From Martinezella rhizogenes (GTDB lineage: Bacteria; Pseudomonadota; Alphaproteobacteria; Rhizobiales; Rhizobiaceae), in NCBI RefSeq assembly GCF_000799715.1, contig NZ_JUHG01000011.1, forward strand, positions 1,302,001 through 1,366,000: a stretch of DNA of 64,000 nucleotides, written 5' to 3'. A program made the translations under genes and the position numbers. Below, piece by piece: positions 44,202 through 52,708 of the stretch. Position 1 is the first letter of the stretch. Every line of letters starts with the position of its first letter. The notes under the pieces are model-generated. The model made no database searches and had not been told where the DNA came from. It saw only the letters and a list, made by a program, of their open reading frames with translations.

Positions 44202-44235
44202 AAAACCCGGCGCAACTCGCGTCGCGCCGGGTTTT
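44202..44235 (-). terminator. Strong intrinsic terminator of serA
   Basis: AAAACCCGGCGC (44202-44213) pairs with GCGCCGGGTTTT (44224-44235), giving a 12-bp stem with A/T tracts on both sides. It lies 25 bases after the serA stop. Confidence 0.9.
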
Positions 44236-44259
44236 CGCATAGCTCTTGGGAGGAGCAAT

Positions 44260-45855
44260 TTAGTCGACGTTGAACACCAGCGGCTTGGCCTGACGGATCG
44301 CCTGATGCGCAGTCAACTTGCCCAGAACCTCGTCGCTAATCGGTCCGTCGACATAGAGCAGCGCGATGGCGTCGCCACCCTGCTTGTCGCGACCGAGCTG
44401 GAAGTTGGCGATGTTGACGCCGGCGGAACCGAGCGTCGAGCCGATGAAGCCAATCATGCCGGGAACGTCGGTATTGGCGAGATAGACCATGTGGTTGCCA
44501 ACATCGGCATCGAGATTGATGCCCTTGATCTGGATGAAGCGCGGCTTGCCGTCGGAGAAAACGGTGCCGGCGACCGAGCGGCTCATGCTGTCGGTGGTGA
44601 CCGTCAGTTTGATGTAGCCGTCATAGACGCCGGTCTTGTCGCGCTTGACTTCGGCAAGAACGATGCCCTTTTCCTTGATCATGATCGGCGCCGAAACCAT
44701 GTTGACGTCGGCGACCTGATTGCGGATGAGACCGGCCAGCAGCGCGCTCGTCAGCGCCTTGGTGTTCATGCCGGCGGTGACGCCGTCATAAAGGATCTCG
44801 ATTTCCTTGATCGGATCGTCCGTCACCTGGCCGACGAAGGCGCCAAGAACGTCGGCGAGCTTGATGAACGGCTTCAGAAGCGGCGCTTCCTCGGCGGTGA
44901 TCGAGGGCATGTTGATGGCGTTGGAGACCGCCCCCTTGACGAGATAGTCCGACATCTGCTCGGCCACCTGCAGGGCAACATTTTCCTGCGCTTCCGTGGT
45001 CGATGCGCCGAGATGCGGCGTGCAGACAACGTTCGGCAGGCCGAACAGCGGGCTTTCCTTGGCGGGCTCCACTTCGAAGACGTCAAAGGCGGCGCCGGCG
45101 ACATGGCCGGACTTGATGGCGGCGGCAAGCGCTGCCTCATCCACCAGACCACCACGGGCGCAGTTGATGATGCGCACGCCCGGCTTGATCTTGGCGAGCG
45201 CATCGGCGTCGATGATGTTGCGGGTCTTGTCCGTCAGCGGCACATGCAGCGTGATGAAGTCGGCGCGTGCGAAGAGCTCGTCAAGCTCGACCTTGGTAAC
45301 GCCCATTTCCTCGGCGCGCTCCTTCGACAGGAACGGATCATAGGCAACGACGTGCATCTTCAGGCCGATGGCGCGGGCAATGACGATCGAGCCGATATTG
45401 CCGGCGCCGATGATGCCGAGCGTCTTGCCGGTGATTTCGACACCCATGAACTTCGACTTCTCCCACTTGCCGGCCTGGGTCGAGGCGTCGGCGGACGGAA
45501 GCTGGCGAGCAACGGCGAACATCAGGGCGATGGCGTGCTCGGCCGTGGTGATCGAATTGCCGAAGGGCGTGTTCATGACGATGATACCGCGGCGCGAGGC
45601 GGCGGGGATATCGACATTGTCGACGCCGATACCGGCGCGGCCGACAACCTTGAGGTTCTTGGCCGCCGCGATGATCTTCTCCGTCACCTTGGTGGCGGAA
45701 CGGATGGCAAGGCCATCATAATTGCCGATGATTTCGAGTAGCTTGTCCTTGTCCTTGCCAAGCTGCGGCTGGAAATCGACTTCGACGCCACGATCGCGAA
45801 AGATCTGGACGGCAGTTTCAGACAGTTCATCGGATACGAGAACGCGAGGTGCCAT
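44260..45855 (-). CDS. serA: D-3-phosphoglycerate dehydrogenase
   Basis: A 531-residue long-form SerA, the first enzyme of the phosphorylated serine pathway. The NAD-binding motif is TLGIIGAGNIGSIVIARA; catalytic Arg in GVRIINCARGGLVDE, Glu in FDVFEVEPAKES, and His in VVCTPHLGASTTEAQ. The middle is an allosteric substrate-binding domain, and the last 75 residues form an ACT domain (GMIGFIGSTLGSAGVNIANF), which binds serine for feedback. It follows serC on the same strand, with 146 bases and a hairpin between them. Confidence 0.96.
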   Translation of the reverse strand: MAPRVLVSDELSETAVQIFRDRGVEVDFQPQLGKDKDKLLEIIGNYDGLAIRSATKVTEKIIAAAKNLKVVGRAGIGVDNVDIPAASRRGIIVMNTPFGNSITTAEHAIALMFAVARQLPSADASTQAGKWEKSKFMGVEITGKTLGIIGAGNIGSIVIARAIGLKMHVVAYDPFLSKERAEEMGVTKVELDELFARADFITLHVPLTDKTRNIIDADALAKIKPGVRIINCARGGLVDEAALAAAIKSGHVAGAAFDVFEVEPAKESPLFGLPNVVCTPHLGASTTEAQENVALQVAEQMSDYLVKGAVSNAINMPSITAEEAPLLKPFIKLADVLGAFVGQVTDDPIKEIEILYDGVTAGMNTKALTSALLAGLIRNQVADVNMVSAPIMIKEKGIVLAEVKRDKTGVYDGYIKLTVTTDSMSRSVAGTVFSDGKPRFIQIKGINLDADVGNHMVYLANTDVPGMIGFIGSTLGSAGVNIANFQLGRDKQGGDAIALLYVDGPISDEVLGKLTAHQAIRQAKPLVFNVD

Positions 45856-45963
45856 GAGAGGCCTCCTGAAAAAGGGTCAGCGATGGTAGGCAATTCCATG
45901 AAAAGTGCGAAACGGCTTTCCGTCCGGAATTGCGTGAAAGCAAACAGAGAGTTCGGAATGCTG

Positions 45964-45986
45964 GGCTCCGCCCTTGTGGCGGAGCC
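45964..45986 (-). other. Hairpin between serC and serA
   Basis: GGCTCCGCC (45964-45972) and GGCGGAGCC (45978-45986) form a perfect 9-bp stem. There is no T-run on the minus strand, so it may be a partial terminator or stability element between serC and serA. Confidence 0.5.
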
Positions 45987-46001
45987 GAATACGCTCAAGT
46001 C

Positions 46002-47180
46002 TCAGGCAGCAGCCTGGGAGAGCGTTGCCTTCTGCGTTTCGAAGGCCCAGGAAAGCCAGGGCATCAGCTTCTGCATGTCGGTGGCTTCGATCGTCGCGCC
46101 CGCCCAGATGCGCAGGCCCGACGGCGCGTCACGATAATGGCCGACGTCATAGGCGACGCCTTCTTTTTCGAGAAGAGCGACGAGACCCTTGGCGAAATTC
46201 GCCTGACCGTCATCATCGAGAGCGGCGACATCCTTGTCGACGATCTTCAGGCAGACGGAGGTATTGGACTGCGTCTCGACCTTGGCGGAGAGATTGGCGA
46301 TCCAGTCGTTGGCGGCCACGAAGTCATGGATGACTTTGGCGTTGGCATCGGCACGGCCGATCAGAGCCTTGAGACCACCGAGGTCCTTGGCCCAGAGCAG
46401 AGCGTCGATATAGTCCTCGACGCAGAGCATCGACGGCGTATTGATCGTCTCGCCGGTGAAGATGCCTTCGATGAGCTTGCCGCCGCTGGTCATGCGGAAG
46501 ATCTTCGGCAGCGGCCAGGCGGGCTGATAGGTGGTCAGACGCTCGACGGCACGCGGCGACAGGATGATGACGCCATGCGCGCCCTCGCCGCCGAGAACCT
46601 TCTGCCAGGAAAAGGTGACGACATCGAGCTTGGCAAAATCGAGGTCCTGAGCGAAAGCGGCCGAGGTGGCGTCGCAGATCGTCAGGCCCTTGCGGTCGGC
46701 CGGAATGAAATCGGCGTTCGGAACGCGGACGCCGGAAGTGGTGCCGTTCCAGGTGAAGACCACGTCGCGGTCAAAATCGACGGTGGAAAGATCGGGCAGC
46801 TCGCCGTAACCGGCTTCGAGCTTGCGGACGTCCTTGAGCTTCAGCTGCTTGACGACGTCGGTGACCCAGCCGGCGCCGAAGCTTTCCCAGGCAAGCATGT
46901 CGACGCCGCGCTCTCCGAGCAGTGACCAGAGCGCCATTTCGACGGCGCCGGTATCGGAAGCGGGAACAATGCCGATGCGGTAGTCCGCGGGCACGTCCAG
47001 AATGTCACGGGTAAGATCAATGGCCTGCTTCAGCTTGGCCTTGCCGACTTTCGCACGGTGCGAACGGCCGAGAGGCGCGTCGGAAAGAGCGTCGAGCGAC
47101 CAACCGGGGCGCTTCGAGCAGGGGCCAGAAGAAAAATGGGTATTGTTCGGACGGATGTCCGGCTTGGCGAGCTTAGTCAT
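46002..47180 (-). CDS. serC: Phosphoserine aminotransferase
   Basis: A 392-residue PLP-dependent aminotransferase that converts 3-phosphohydroxypyruvate and glutamate to phosphoserine. The PLP-binding Lys is in [18 protein letters not shown], and the start [17 protein letters not shown] carries the phosphate-binding segment. It is of the alphaproteobacterial/archaeal-like longer SerC type. The upstream leader carries two hairpins consistent with the serC RNA motif, the second of which contains the ribosome binding site, so translation control is likely. serA follows. Confidence 0.95.
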   Translation of the reverse strand: MTKLAKPDIRPNNTHFSSGPCSKRPGWSLDALSDAPLGRSHRAKVGKAKLKQAIDLTRDILDVPADYRIGIVPASDTGAVEMALWSLLGERGVDMLAWESFGAGWVTDVVKQLKLKDVRKLEAGYGELPDLSTVDFDRDVVFTWNGTTSGVRVPNADFIPADRKGLTICDATSAAFAQDLDFAKLDVVTFSWQKVLGGEGAHGVIILSPRAVERLTTYQPAWPLPKIFRMTSGGKLIEGIFTGETINTPSMLCVEDYIDALLWAKDLGGLKALIGRADANAKVIHDFVAANDWIANLSAKVETQSNTSVCLKIVDKDVAALDDDGQANFAKGLVALLEKEGVAYDVGHYRDAPSGLRIWAGATIEATDMQKLMPWLSWAFETQKATLSQAAA

Positions 47181-47225
47181 GATGCTATCCTCTCAGATAG
47201 AAAGCTCCTCGTTGGGGAGGAGTGT
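47181..47225 (-). ncRNA. Candidate serC leader RNA motif
   Basis: On the minus strand just upstream of serC: hairpin 1 CTCCTC-N6-GAGGAG (47205-47222) and hairpin 2 CTATC-N6-GATAG (47185-47200), whose loop includes the GAGAGG ribosome binding site, ending 4 bases before the ATG. Two tandem hairpins directly before serC, one with the ribosome binding site, match the description of the Rhizobiales serC RNA motif. Whether it binds a ligand or a protein is not known. Confidence 0.65.
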
Positions 47226-47379
47226 CCCGCCGCCGGATATATTGGAAGCCGGGCTTGACCGCAATAGGCAAAATATACGTGTGGACAGCGCTTCACGAAT
47301 TCGTGCAGGAACGCGCTGAGGAACACACTGAATTAGCCACACAAAAGCTCGCTTCTTTGCGGACACGCCACCATATGTT

Positions 47380-48213
47380 ATGGCGTTTCATGGATTTGCG
47401 CCGACCGATGAAGAACAAATGTCTTTAATACATCAAGCCGCAATGTCCGAAAGTCCTCGCATGCCGGCGCAACCTTTGCCCGTCTACCTCATCAACATTG
47501 ATCGAGCGACGGACCGATTGGCAGAGATTCGACGGCAGAGCGATGAAATCGGCATCGAAATCGAGCGCGTCGACGGTGTCGACGGCGCTCTTTTACCGCA
47601 TGAGCAATGGGTCGACGTCGATCACAAACGTTTCCAGCGCCGGCACGGCAGGGTCATCCTGCCCGGCGAATATGGTTGCTACCGCAGTCACCTGCTGGCA
47701 CTGCAGCAGTTTCTGGCGGGCGGCAGCCAATCCGCCATCATCATCGAAGACGACATAGCGCTGGACGGCAATTTCCTGGCTCGCGCCATGGCAGCGCAGG
47801 AAGCCGCCCCGGGCGCCGAGGTCATCAAGCTGGTCAATCATCGCTGGGGCGGCTTCCGCGCCATGACCCGCAGCCGCAGGGGGGACGTGGTCGGCCGCTG
47901 CCTCTTCGGCCCGCAGGGCTCGACGGCCTGCTACCTTGTGACACGCGGCGGCGCGGAAAAGATCGTAAAATCCCTCGCGGTCATGTCCCTGCCCTGGGAT
48001 GTCGCCATCGAGCGCGGCTGGGACATGCAGACGTCCATCTTCACCACGCGAGTCAACATCGTCGGTTTCAGCCCGTTGCAGAGAACCACGATGATCGGCT
48101 GGCGTCGCGACTATCGCGCCGCGAAATCCACCGCCCTGCGGCGTATCCCGGCACACCTCTTCCGCACCTTGGATTTCTTCCGTCGCATCGCCTACGTGCT
48201 CAGGACGCCGTAA
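47380..48213 (+). CDS. Glycosyltransferase family 25 protein (LPS biosynthesis type)
   Basis: A protein of up to 277 residues; ATGs at 47380, 47419 and 47443 are all possible starts. The family 25 domain begins at LPVYLINIDRATDRLAEIRR, continues with GVDGALL and YGCYRSHLLALQQFLAGG, and carries the metal-binding IIIEDDIALDGNF (EDD). GSTACYLVTRGGAEKIV completes the core. It would add a sugar, usually galactose-type, to a lipopolysaccharide or other glycan on the cytoplasmic face. It is divergent from serC and stands alone. Confidence 0.85.
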   Translation: MAFHGFAPTDEEQMSLIHQAAMSESPRMPAQPLPVYLINIDRATDRLAEIRRQSDEIGIEIERVDGVDGALLPHEQWVDVDHKRFQRRHGRVILPGEYGCYRSHLLALQQFLAGGSQSAIIIEDDIALDGNFLARAMAAQEAAPGAEVIKLVNHRWGGFRAMTRSRRGDVVGRCLFGPQGSTACYLVTRGGAEKIVKSLAVMSLPWDVAIERGWDMQTSIFTTRVNIVGFSPLQRTTMIGWRRDYRAAKSTALRRIPAHLFRTLDFFRRIAYVLRTP

Positions 48214-48221
48214 ACGGCGTC

Positions 48222-49052
48222 TTACCAGGTAGTGATTCGCAAACCGACGCGGATTTCGTGGCGTGACAGGGCGCCGTCGCGGCCCATCGTACCGCCGGCG
48301 CCTGCCGCCGAATCGGCAGCGGAATAGCCGAACATGTCACCGCCGGCGACATGCGAGAAACGATAGCCGAGATCCAGCTTCACATTCGGCGCCACCTCAT
48401 AGGCAACGCCGGCCATCAGGGCGTAGGTGAAGCGCCAGTCGCTATCGCCGGGATAACGGGCGCTGACCGAACTGCCGCCGCCACAGTTGGACGTGCCATC
48501 GACGCAGGAGCCGACGGCATTGACGCTGCTCCAGGAGATCCTGGTCGCGCCGAGACCGGCACCGACATAGGGCGTGAACCCGGCGAGCGTGCCGAGGTCG
48601 ACATAGCCGTTCACCATCAGGCTGCCGGCCTTGAAGGAGGAGCGGGCCTTGGTAGAGCAACCCGTGCCGCCTGCCCCACCCGAGCAGGACGATGCGCTCG
48701 AGGCCCGGCCTTCGTAGTCGCCGCTGAAGTAATCGCCGGTGAGATCGGCTCGGAACAGATCGTTAAATTGGTAGCCGACGCCCAGTCCGCCGGAGAAATC
48801 GCCGCTGAAGCGATCCGAATCGAATCGGCTGGAGCTGTAGTCACCGCCAGCGGGATCATAGGCGCGGAAGGTCGTATCGCCATGGCTGGCATTGACGGCG
48901 TAACCAAGATCGGCGCGCGCATACCAGCCCTGAGCATCCTTGACGCTGACTTCCGGCATCTTGATTTCCGGCGGTAGATCGCCCGCAAGGGCAGCGCCCG
49001 CACATGCGCTCGCCATTATCGCAGCCAGCGCCAAAGCGTCGAAACGGATCAT
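48222..49052 (-). CDS. Outer-membrane beta-barrel protein (Omp25/RopB-type)
   Basis: A 276-residue protein. The ATG at 49052 follows GAGGGG; residues 1-23 are a signal peptide (LALAAIMASACAGAALAGD). The mature part is an 8-strand barrel of the OmpW/OmpA-like porin family: GWYARADLGYAVNAS, GGLGVGYQFNDLFRADLT, GFTPYVGAGLGATRI, FTYALMAGVAYEVAPNVKLD, and a closing RHEIRVGLRITTW ending in an aromatic residue. Loop 2 contains two disulfide-type Cys clusters. It is a paralogue of the next gene upstream. Confidence 0.88.
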   Translation of the reverse strand: MIRFDALALAAIMASACAGAALAGDLPPEIKMPEVSVKDAQGWYARADLGYAVNASHGDTTFRAYDPAGGDYSSSRFDSDRFSGDFSGGLGVGYQFNDLFRADLTGDYFSGDYEGRASSASSCSGGAGGTGCSTKARSSFKAGSLMVNGYVDLGTLAGFTPYVGAGLGATRISWSSVNAVGSCVDGTSNCGGGSSVSARYPGDSDWRFTYALMAGVAYEVAPNVKLDLGYRFSHVAGGDMFGYSAADSAAGAGGTMGRDGALSRHEIRVGLRITTW

Positions 49053-49250
49053 CACCCCTCGCCTTCCATCCTCGGGCAGGCGCCCGCATTCCAAGCCGGC
49101 CTGCTCTTGTCGTTCCCATATTCCGGCCGCAGGAAGGAAACGACGGGCCGGGCCACAGTCATTGTTATTTCGTTAACCATAGGGAATTCATGGTTAATGA
49201 AGGTTTAAGACATGGCGTAATTACTTAACGGTGGCGCTAAAAAGCAAAAA

Positions 49251-49271
49251 CCGCCCGGACGAACCGGACGG
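49251..49271 (-). terminator. Intrinsic terminator of the second outer-membrane gene
   Basis: CCGCCCGG (49251-49258) pairs with CCGGACGG (49264-49271) with one mismatch; on the minus strand it is followed by TTTTTGC. It lies about 30 bases after the stop of the gene at 49300-50148. Confidence 0.8.
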
Positions 49272-49299
49272 CTTTTCAATGGCTTGGAGGTAAGGAGGC

Positions 49300-50148
49300 T
49301 TACTTGTAGACCGGCTGGACCGGGATATCGGCGGGCGGCATGTAGCTGGCGGTCTGGCAGCCGCCGAAGGTATAGCGGGCGCCGATGCGGGCTTCATGCA
49401 GGTTGATGCCCTTGTCGTAGCCGGGACCGCCGTTTTCCGCATAACCGAACATGTTGCCACCCTCGATATGACGATAGCGATATCCAACATCGGCCTTGAG
49501 GTTGCACGAGAGATCGATGGAGGTACCGGCCATCAGCGCGTAAGTGAAGCGCCAGCTTCCGCGGCCCTTATGCGAGACGGAGCCATCGCAAGAATCCGGA
49601 TTGGCATCGGAACATGAGGTGTTCTTCAGGTCGCTCCACTTGACATAAGTGCCGCCGAGACCGCCGCCCACATAAGGCGTGAAGATGCTGTATGTGCCGA
49701 GATCGACATAGGCATTGGCAAGCAAGCTATAGGCCGTCAGCGATGCGCGATCGCGGGAGGTCGCCGGTACGGCAGTGAAGCCCGGACCGCAGCCACCGCA
49801 ATCGCCGGTCGTCGAGCCTTTGAAACTGGATTTGAAGAGATAGTCGAGCGTCACGTCCGTGCGCAGGTAGTTGTTGATCTGGTAACCCACACCGCCGCCG
49901 AGCGTCATATTGCCATTAAGCTTGGCGCTATCGAAATCCACCAGGCTGGAGTTGGAACCCTGGAAGTAATTGGAGCCGCGCAGCTTGGTAAAGGCGTAGC
50001 CGACATCGCCGCGCAGATACCAGCCGCTGGATTGGCTAACCGCGACTTCCGGCGTCGGCTGCACCGGCTCCGGCGTATAAAGATCGGCAGAAAAGGCGGA
50101 CGTGCCGACAAGCAGAGCGGCAACGGCCCCAATCAGGGATTTCATCAT
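49300..50148 (-). CDS. Outer-membrane beta-barrel protein (Omp25/RopB-type), paralogue
   Basis: A 282-residue protein starting at ATG 50148 (GGAG 8 bases upstream; a second ATG follows immediately). The signal peptide spans residues 1-21 (GAVAALLVGTSAFSADLY). Barrel strands are visible: GWYLRGDVGYAFTKL, LGGGVGYQINNYLRTDVTLD, FTPYVGGGLGGTYVKW, FTYALMAGTSIDLSCNLKAD and NLHEARIGARYTFGG. It shares the plan and several motifs with the 48222-49052 gene, so the two arose by duplication. Such proteins stabilise the outer membrane and are surface antigens in related bacteria. It ends with a short C-terminal periplasmic tail. Confidence 0.88.
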   Translation of the reverse strand: MMKSLIGAVAALLVGTSAFSADLYTPEPVQPTPEVAVSQSSGWYLRGDVGYAFTKLRGSNYFQGSNSSLVDFDSAKLNGNMTLGGGVGYQINNYLRTDVTLDYLFKSSFKGSTTGDCGGCGPGFTAVPATSRDRASLTAYSLLANAYVDLGTYSIFTPYVGGGLGGTYVKWSDLKNTSCSDANPDSCDGSVSHKGRGSWRFTYALMAGTSIDLSCNLKADVGYRYRHIEGGNMFGYAENGGPGYDKGINLHEARIGARYTFGGCQTASYMPPADIPVQPVYK

Positions 50149-50467
50149 GGCTTTGGCTCCAAAGTTATTGCCATTGGCACGACAAACGCTTGCCAATCGA
50201 GAAAACATGACATGGATAATCATTGATAAGAGTTAAAACCCGATTAACTACGAATATTTACTCTGTTTAGTTGCGGGATATACTATATTTTATACATTAG
50301 TAATTCTTAATTATATCGTTATAACAGCACCATATCTTGGCTGATCATATTTTCACGCGGCAAGCCGAGGTGACCCGCAGCCCATGTCGCGACGGTTTTT
50401 AAACCAATTGGCAAGACTCAAGCAGCTACCATGACTGTCGCCGGGGCCTAAAACATGGAGGAAGTCG
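50149..50467. other. AT-rich divergent promoter region
   Basis: About 320 bases between the divergent outer-membrane gene and the SH3 gene. The part 50240-50340 is very AT-rich, including ATACTATATTTTATACATTA, and should hold promoters for both. No gene, repeat or RNA motif was recognised. Confidence 0.45.
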
Positions 50468-51022
50468 CTGACTTACTTTCGCAAGCTGTGTGCCGGCCTC
50501 TGCCTCGCGCTAAGCGTTTTGTCCTCGGGCGTCCCCGCCGCACCGATGCCGGCCTTGCCCGTCGCGGCTACGGCCTGGAACAAGGGGCGGGAGACGGGAT
50601 TGCCGATCCCGCGCTACGTCTCGCTGAAAGCACACAGGGCGCGCATGCGCGTCGGACCATCGACAATCTACCCGACCAAATGGATCTATCTGAAACCCGG
50701 CCTGCCGCTGGAGATCATCGACGAATACGGTCGCTGGCGGCAGGTGCGCGATGACGCCGGCACCACCGGATGGATGCATGGCGCGCTGCTCTCGGGACAG
50801 CGGACCGCGGTGGTCGCTCCCTGGCTGAAGACGAATGCCATGCTGCGCGGCAGCCCGGAAACGACAGCTTCCCTCATCGCCGAGCTGCAGCCCCGCGTGC
50901 TGCTTTCGCTGCGCTCCTGTACAGGCATGTGGTGCAGCGTGTCCGTGCGGGAGCATTCCGTGCGCGGTTACATCAGGCAAAATATGGTTTGGGGCGCCTA
51001 TCCCGGCGAAATGTTCCAATAG
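50468..51022 (+). CDS. Secreted SH3-domain protein with probable CTG start
   Basis: A 184-residue protein. No ATG, GTG or TTG opens the frame before the mature part. At 50468 a CTG codon stands 6 bases after a perfect GGAGG (50457-50461) and opens a clean signal peptide, (M)TYFRKLCAGLCLALSVLSS then GVPAAP. The mature part has two bacterial SH3-like units: YVSLKAHRARMRVGPSTIYP to RDDAGTTGWMHGALL, and NAMLRGSPETTASLIAELQP to HSVRGYIRQNMVWG. It likely works in the periplasm, perhaps on peptidoglycan. The alternative start is TTG at 50519, which would destroy the signal peptide. Confidence 0.75.
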   Translation: MTYFRKLCAGLCLALSVLSSGVPAAPMPALPVAATAWNKGRETGLPIPRYVSLKAHRARMRVGPSTIYPTKWIYLKPGLPLEIIDEYGRWRQVRDDAGTTGWMHGALLSGQRTAVVAPWLKTNAMLRGSPETTASLIAELQPRVLLSLRSCTGMWCSVSVREHSVRGYIRQNMVWGAYPGEMFQ

Positions 51023-51115
51023 TCCGTGGCTTGCAGGCAGGCGCTGGAAACGGAAATGGCCGCCCTTGCTGAGGCGGCCACAGGTTCAATAGTTGGCAAT
51101 AGCTGATCGCCCAAA

Positions 51116-52468
51116 TCAGGCAGCGTTGCGAACGCTCGATATCACGTCGATCAGACCGCCAACAATCCGTTCGATCTGGCCACGATCATCGCCTTCCGCC
51201 ATGACGCGGATGAGCGGCTCGGTACCAGACGGACGGATGACCAGGCGGCCATTGCGGGCGAGTTCGTTCTCCGCGTCGGCGATGGCCTTGCGGACCTGAT
51301 TGTCCTCCAGCGGCTTGCCGCCGGAAATGCGGACATTGCGCAGCAGCTGCGGCACCGGCTCGAAACGCCGGCAGACTTCGCTGACCGGCTTGCCGGTACG
51401 CTTGACCACGGCCAGGATCTGCAGCGCCGCCACGAGACCGTCGCCGGTCGTGCCATAGTCGGAGAGCACGATATGGCCAGACTGCTCGCCGCCGACATTG
51501 TAATTGTGTTGGCGCATGTGCTCGACGACATGACGGTCGCCGACCGCAGTGCGAGCGAGCCCCAAACCGCGGTCTTCCAGGAAGCGTTCAAGGCCCAGAT
51601 TGGACATGACCGTGGCGACGATGCCATTACCACGCAGCAATTGGCTTTCGGCCCAGCTCTCGGCGATGACGGCCATCAGCTGGTCGCCGTCGATGATCGT
51701 GCCGGTCTCGTCGACGATGATGACGCGGTCAGCGTCGCCGTCGAGCGCGATGCCGATATCGGCCCGCACTTCATCCACCTTCTTCTGCAAGGCCACCGGA
51801 CTGGTGGAACCGCAGTTGAGATTGATATTGGTGCCGTTCGGTTCGTTGCCGATGGTGACGACATCGGCTCCCAGTTCCCACAGCACGGCTGGCGCGACCT
51901 TGTAGGCGGCACCATTGGCACAGTCGATGGCGATACGCAGGCCCTGCAGCGTCACGTCGCGCGGCAGCGTGCGCTTGGCATGCTCGATATAGCGGTCATG
52001 CACGCCATCGACGCGCTTGGCGCGACCGATGTCCTCGGACTTGGCGAGGTGCGCCGTCATGTCCTTTTCGAGCAGATCCTCGATCCTGGCTTCGAGCTCG
52101 TCGGAGAGCTTGTAGCCGTCAGGCCCGAAAAGCTTGATGCCGTTGTCTTCGTAAGGATTATGCGAGGCGGAGATCATCACGCCGATATCGGCGCGCAACG
52201 ACCGCGTCAGCATGGCGACGGCCGGTGTCGGGATCGGGCCGAGAACGAAGGCATCGACGCCGGCTGCGGTGAAGCCCGCCACGATGGCGTTTTCCAGCAT
52301 ATAGCCGGAAAGGCGCGTATCCTTGCCAATAACCACGCGATGGCGATGGCTGCCCCGATGGAAGATCGTGCCAGCAGCGATACCCACGCGCATGGCGAGA
52401 TCCGGCGTCATCGGATAGATGTTGGATTGACCGCGGATTCCGTCCGTTCCGAAATAGCGACGTTTCAT
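51116..52468 (-). CDS. glmM: Phosphoglucosamine mutase
   Basis: A 450-residue alpha-D-phosphohexomutase that turns glucosamine-6-phosphate into glucosamine-1-phosphate for UDP-GlcNAc, peptidoglycan and LPS synthesis. The ATG at 52468 ([13 protein letters not shown]) follows GGGAG. The phospho-Ser is in [16 protein letters not shown], the magnesium loop is [11 protein letters not shown], the sugar loop [12 protein letters not shown], and the phosphate loop [14 protein letters not shown]. It follows ftsH on the same strand, beyond a terminator. Confidence 0.97.
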   Translation of the reverse strand: MKRRYFGTDGIRGQSNIYPMTPDLAMRVGIAAGTIFHRGSHRHRVVIGKDTRLSGYMLENAIVAGFTAAGVDAFVLGPIPTPAVAMLTRSLRADIGVMISASHNPYEDNGIKLFGPDGYKLSDELEARIEDLLEKDMTAHLAKSEDIGRAKRVDGVHDRYIEHAKRTLPRDVTLQGLRIAIDCANGAAYKVAPAVLWELGADVVTIGNEPNGTNINLNCGSTSPVALQKKVDEVRADIGIALDGDADRVIIVDETGTIIDGDQLMAVIAESWAESQLLRGNGIVATVMSNLGLERFLEDRGLGLARTAVGDRHVVEHMRQHNYNVGGEQSGHIVLSDYGTTGDGLVAALQILAVVKRTGKPVSEVCRRFEPVPQLLRNVRISGGKPLEDNQVRKAIADAENELARNGRLVIRPSGTEPLIRVMAEGDDRGQIERIVGGLIDVISSVRNAA

Positions 52469-52647
52469 ATGCACTCCCGTGATTGCGGCGTCCCACTGTG
52501 GGACAGCGGCATCCCGTCCAGCTCCCGTGAAGTCCATGGGTGGCGCGAACATCGATGCTTGAGGCTCATGCCACAGATTGTAAAACTCGGCACTTAAATT
52601 ACCGAGAATGCCTATTACAACGCGTTACCGTTAAAAAGCACTAAAAA

Positions 52648-52679
52648 AGGCCAGTTCCCGGTTGCAGGGGAGCTGGCCT
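52648..52679 (-). terminator. Intrinsic terminator of ftsH
   Basis: AGGCCAG (52648-52654) pairs with CTGGCCT (52673-52679); the inner TCCC/GGGGA extends the stem. On the minus strand TTTTTTAG follows. It lies 30 bases after the ftsH stop. Confidence 0.85.
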
Positions 52680-52708
52680 CTTCGTCTAGGCTCGATCGCC
52701 TCTATCGT

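Noticed and set aside
44126..44215. Upstream TTG start giving a longer acyltransferase
   Set aside because: The start would lie inside the serA terminator stem; the ATG at 44125 is better placed.
44170..45741. Long open frame of 523 codons opposite serA
   Set aside because: Shadow of serA, which has all catalytic motifs and a terminator.
50455..50754. ATG frame of 99 codons over the SH3 gene start
   Set aside because: Wrong frame for the SH3 domains, Arg-rich shadow; its ATG overlaps the Shine-Dalgarno of the CTG start.
51473..52597. Open frame of 374 codons opposite glmM
   Set aside because: Shadow of glmM; no domain likeness.
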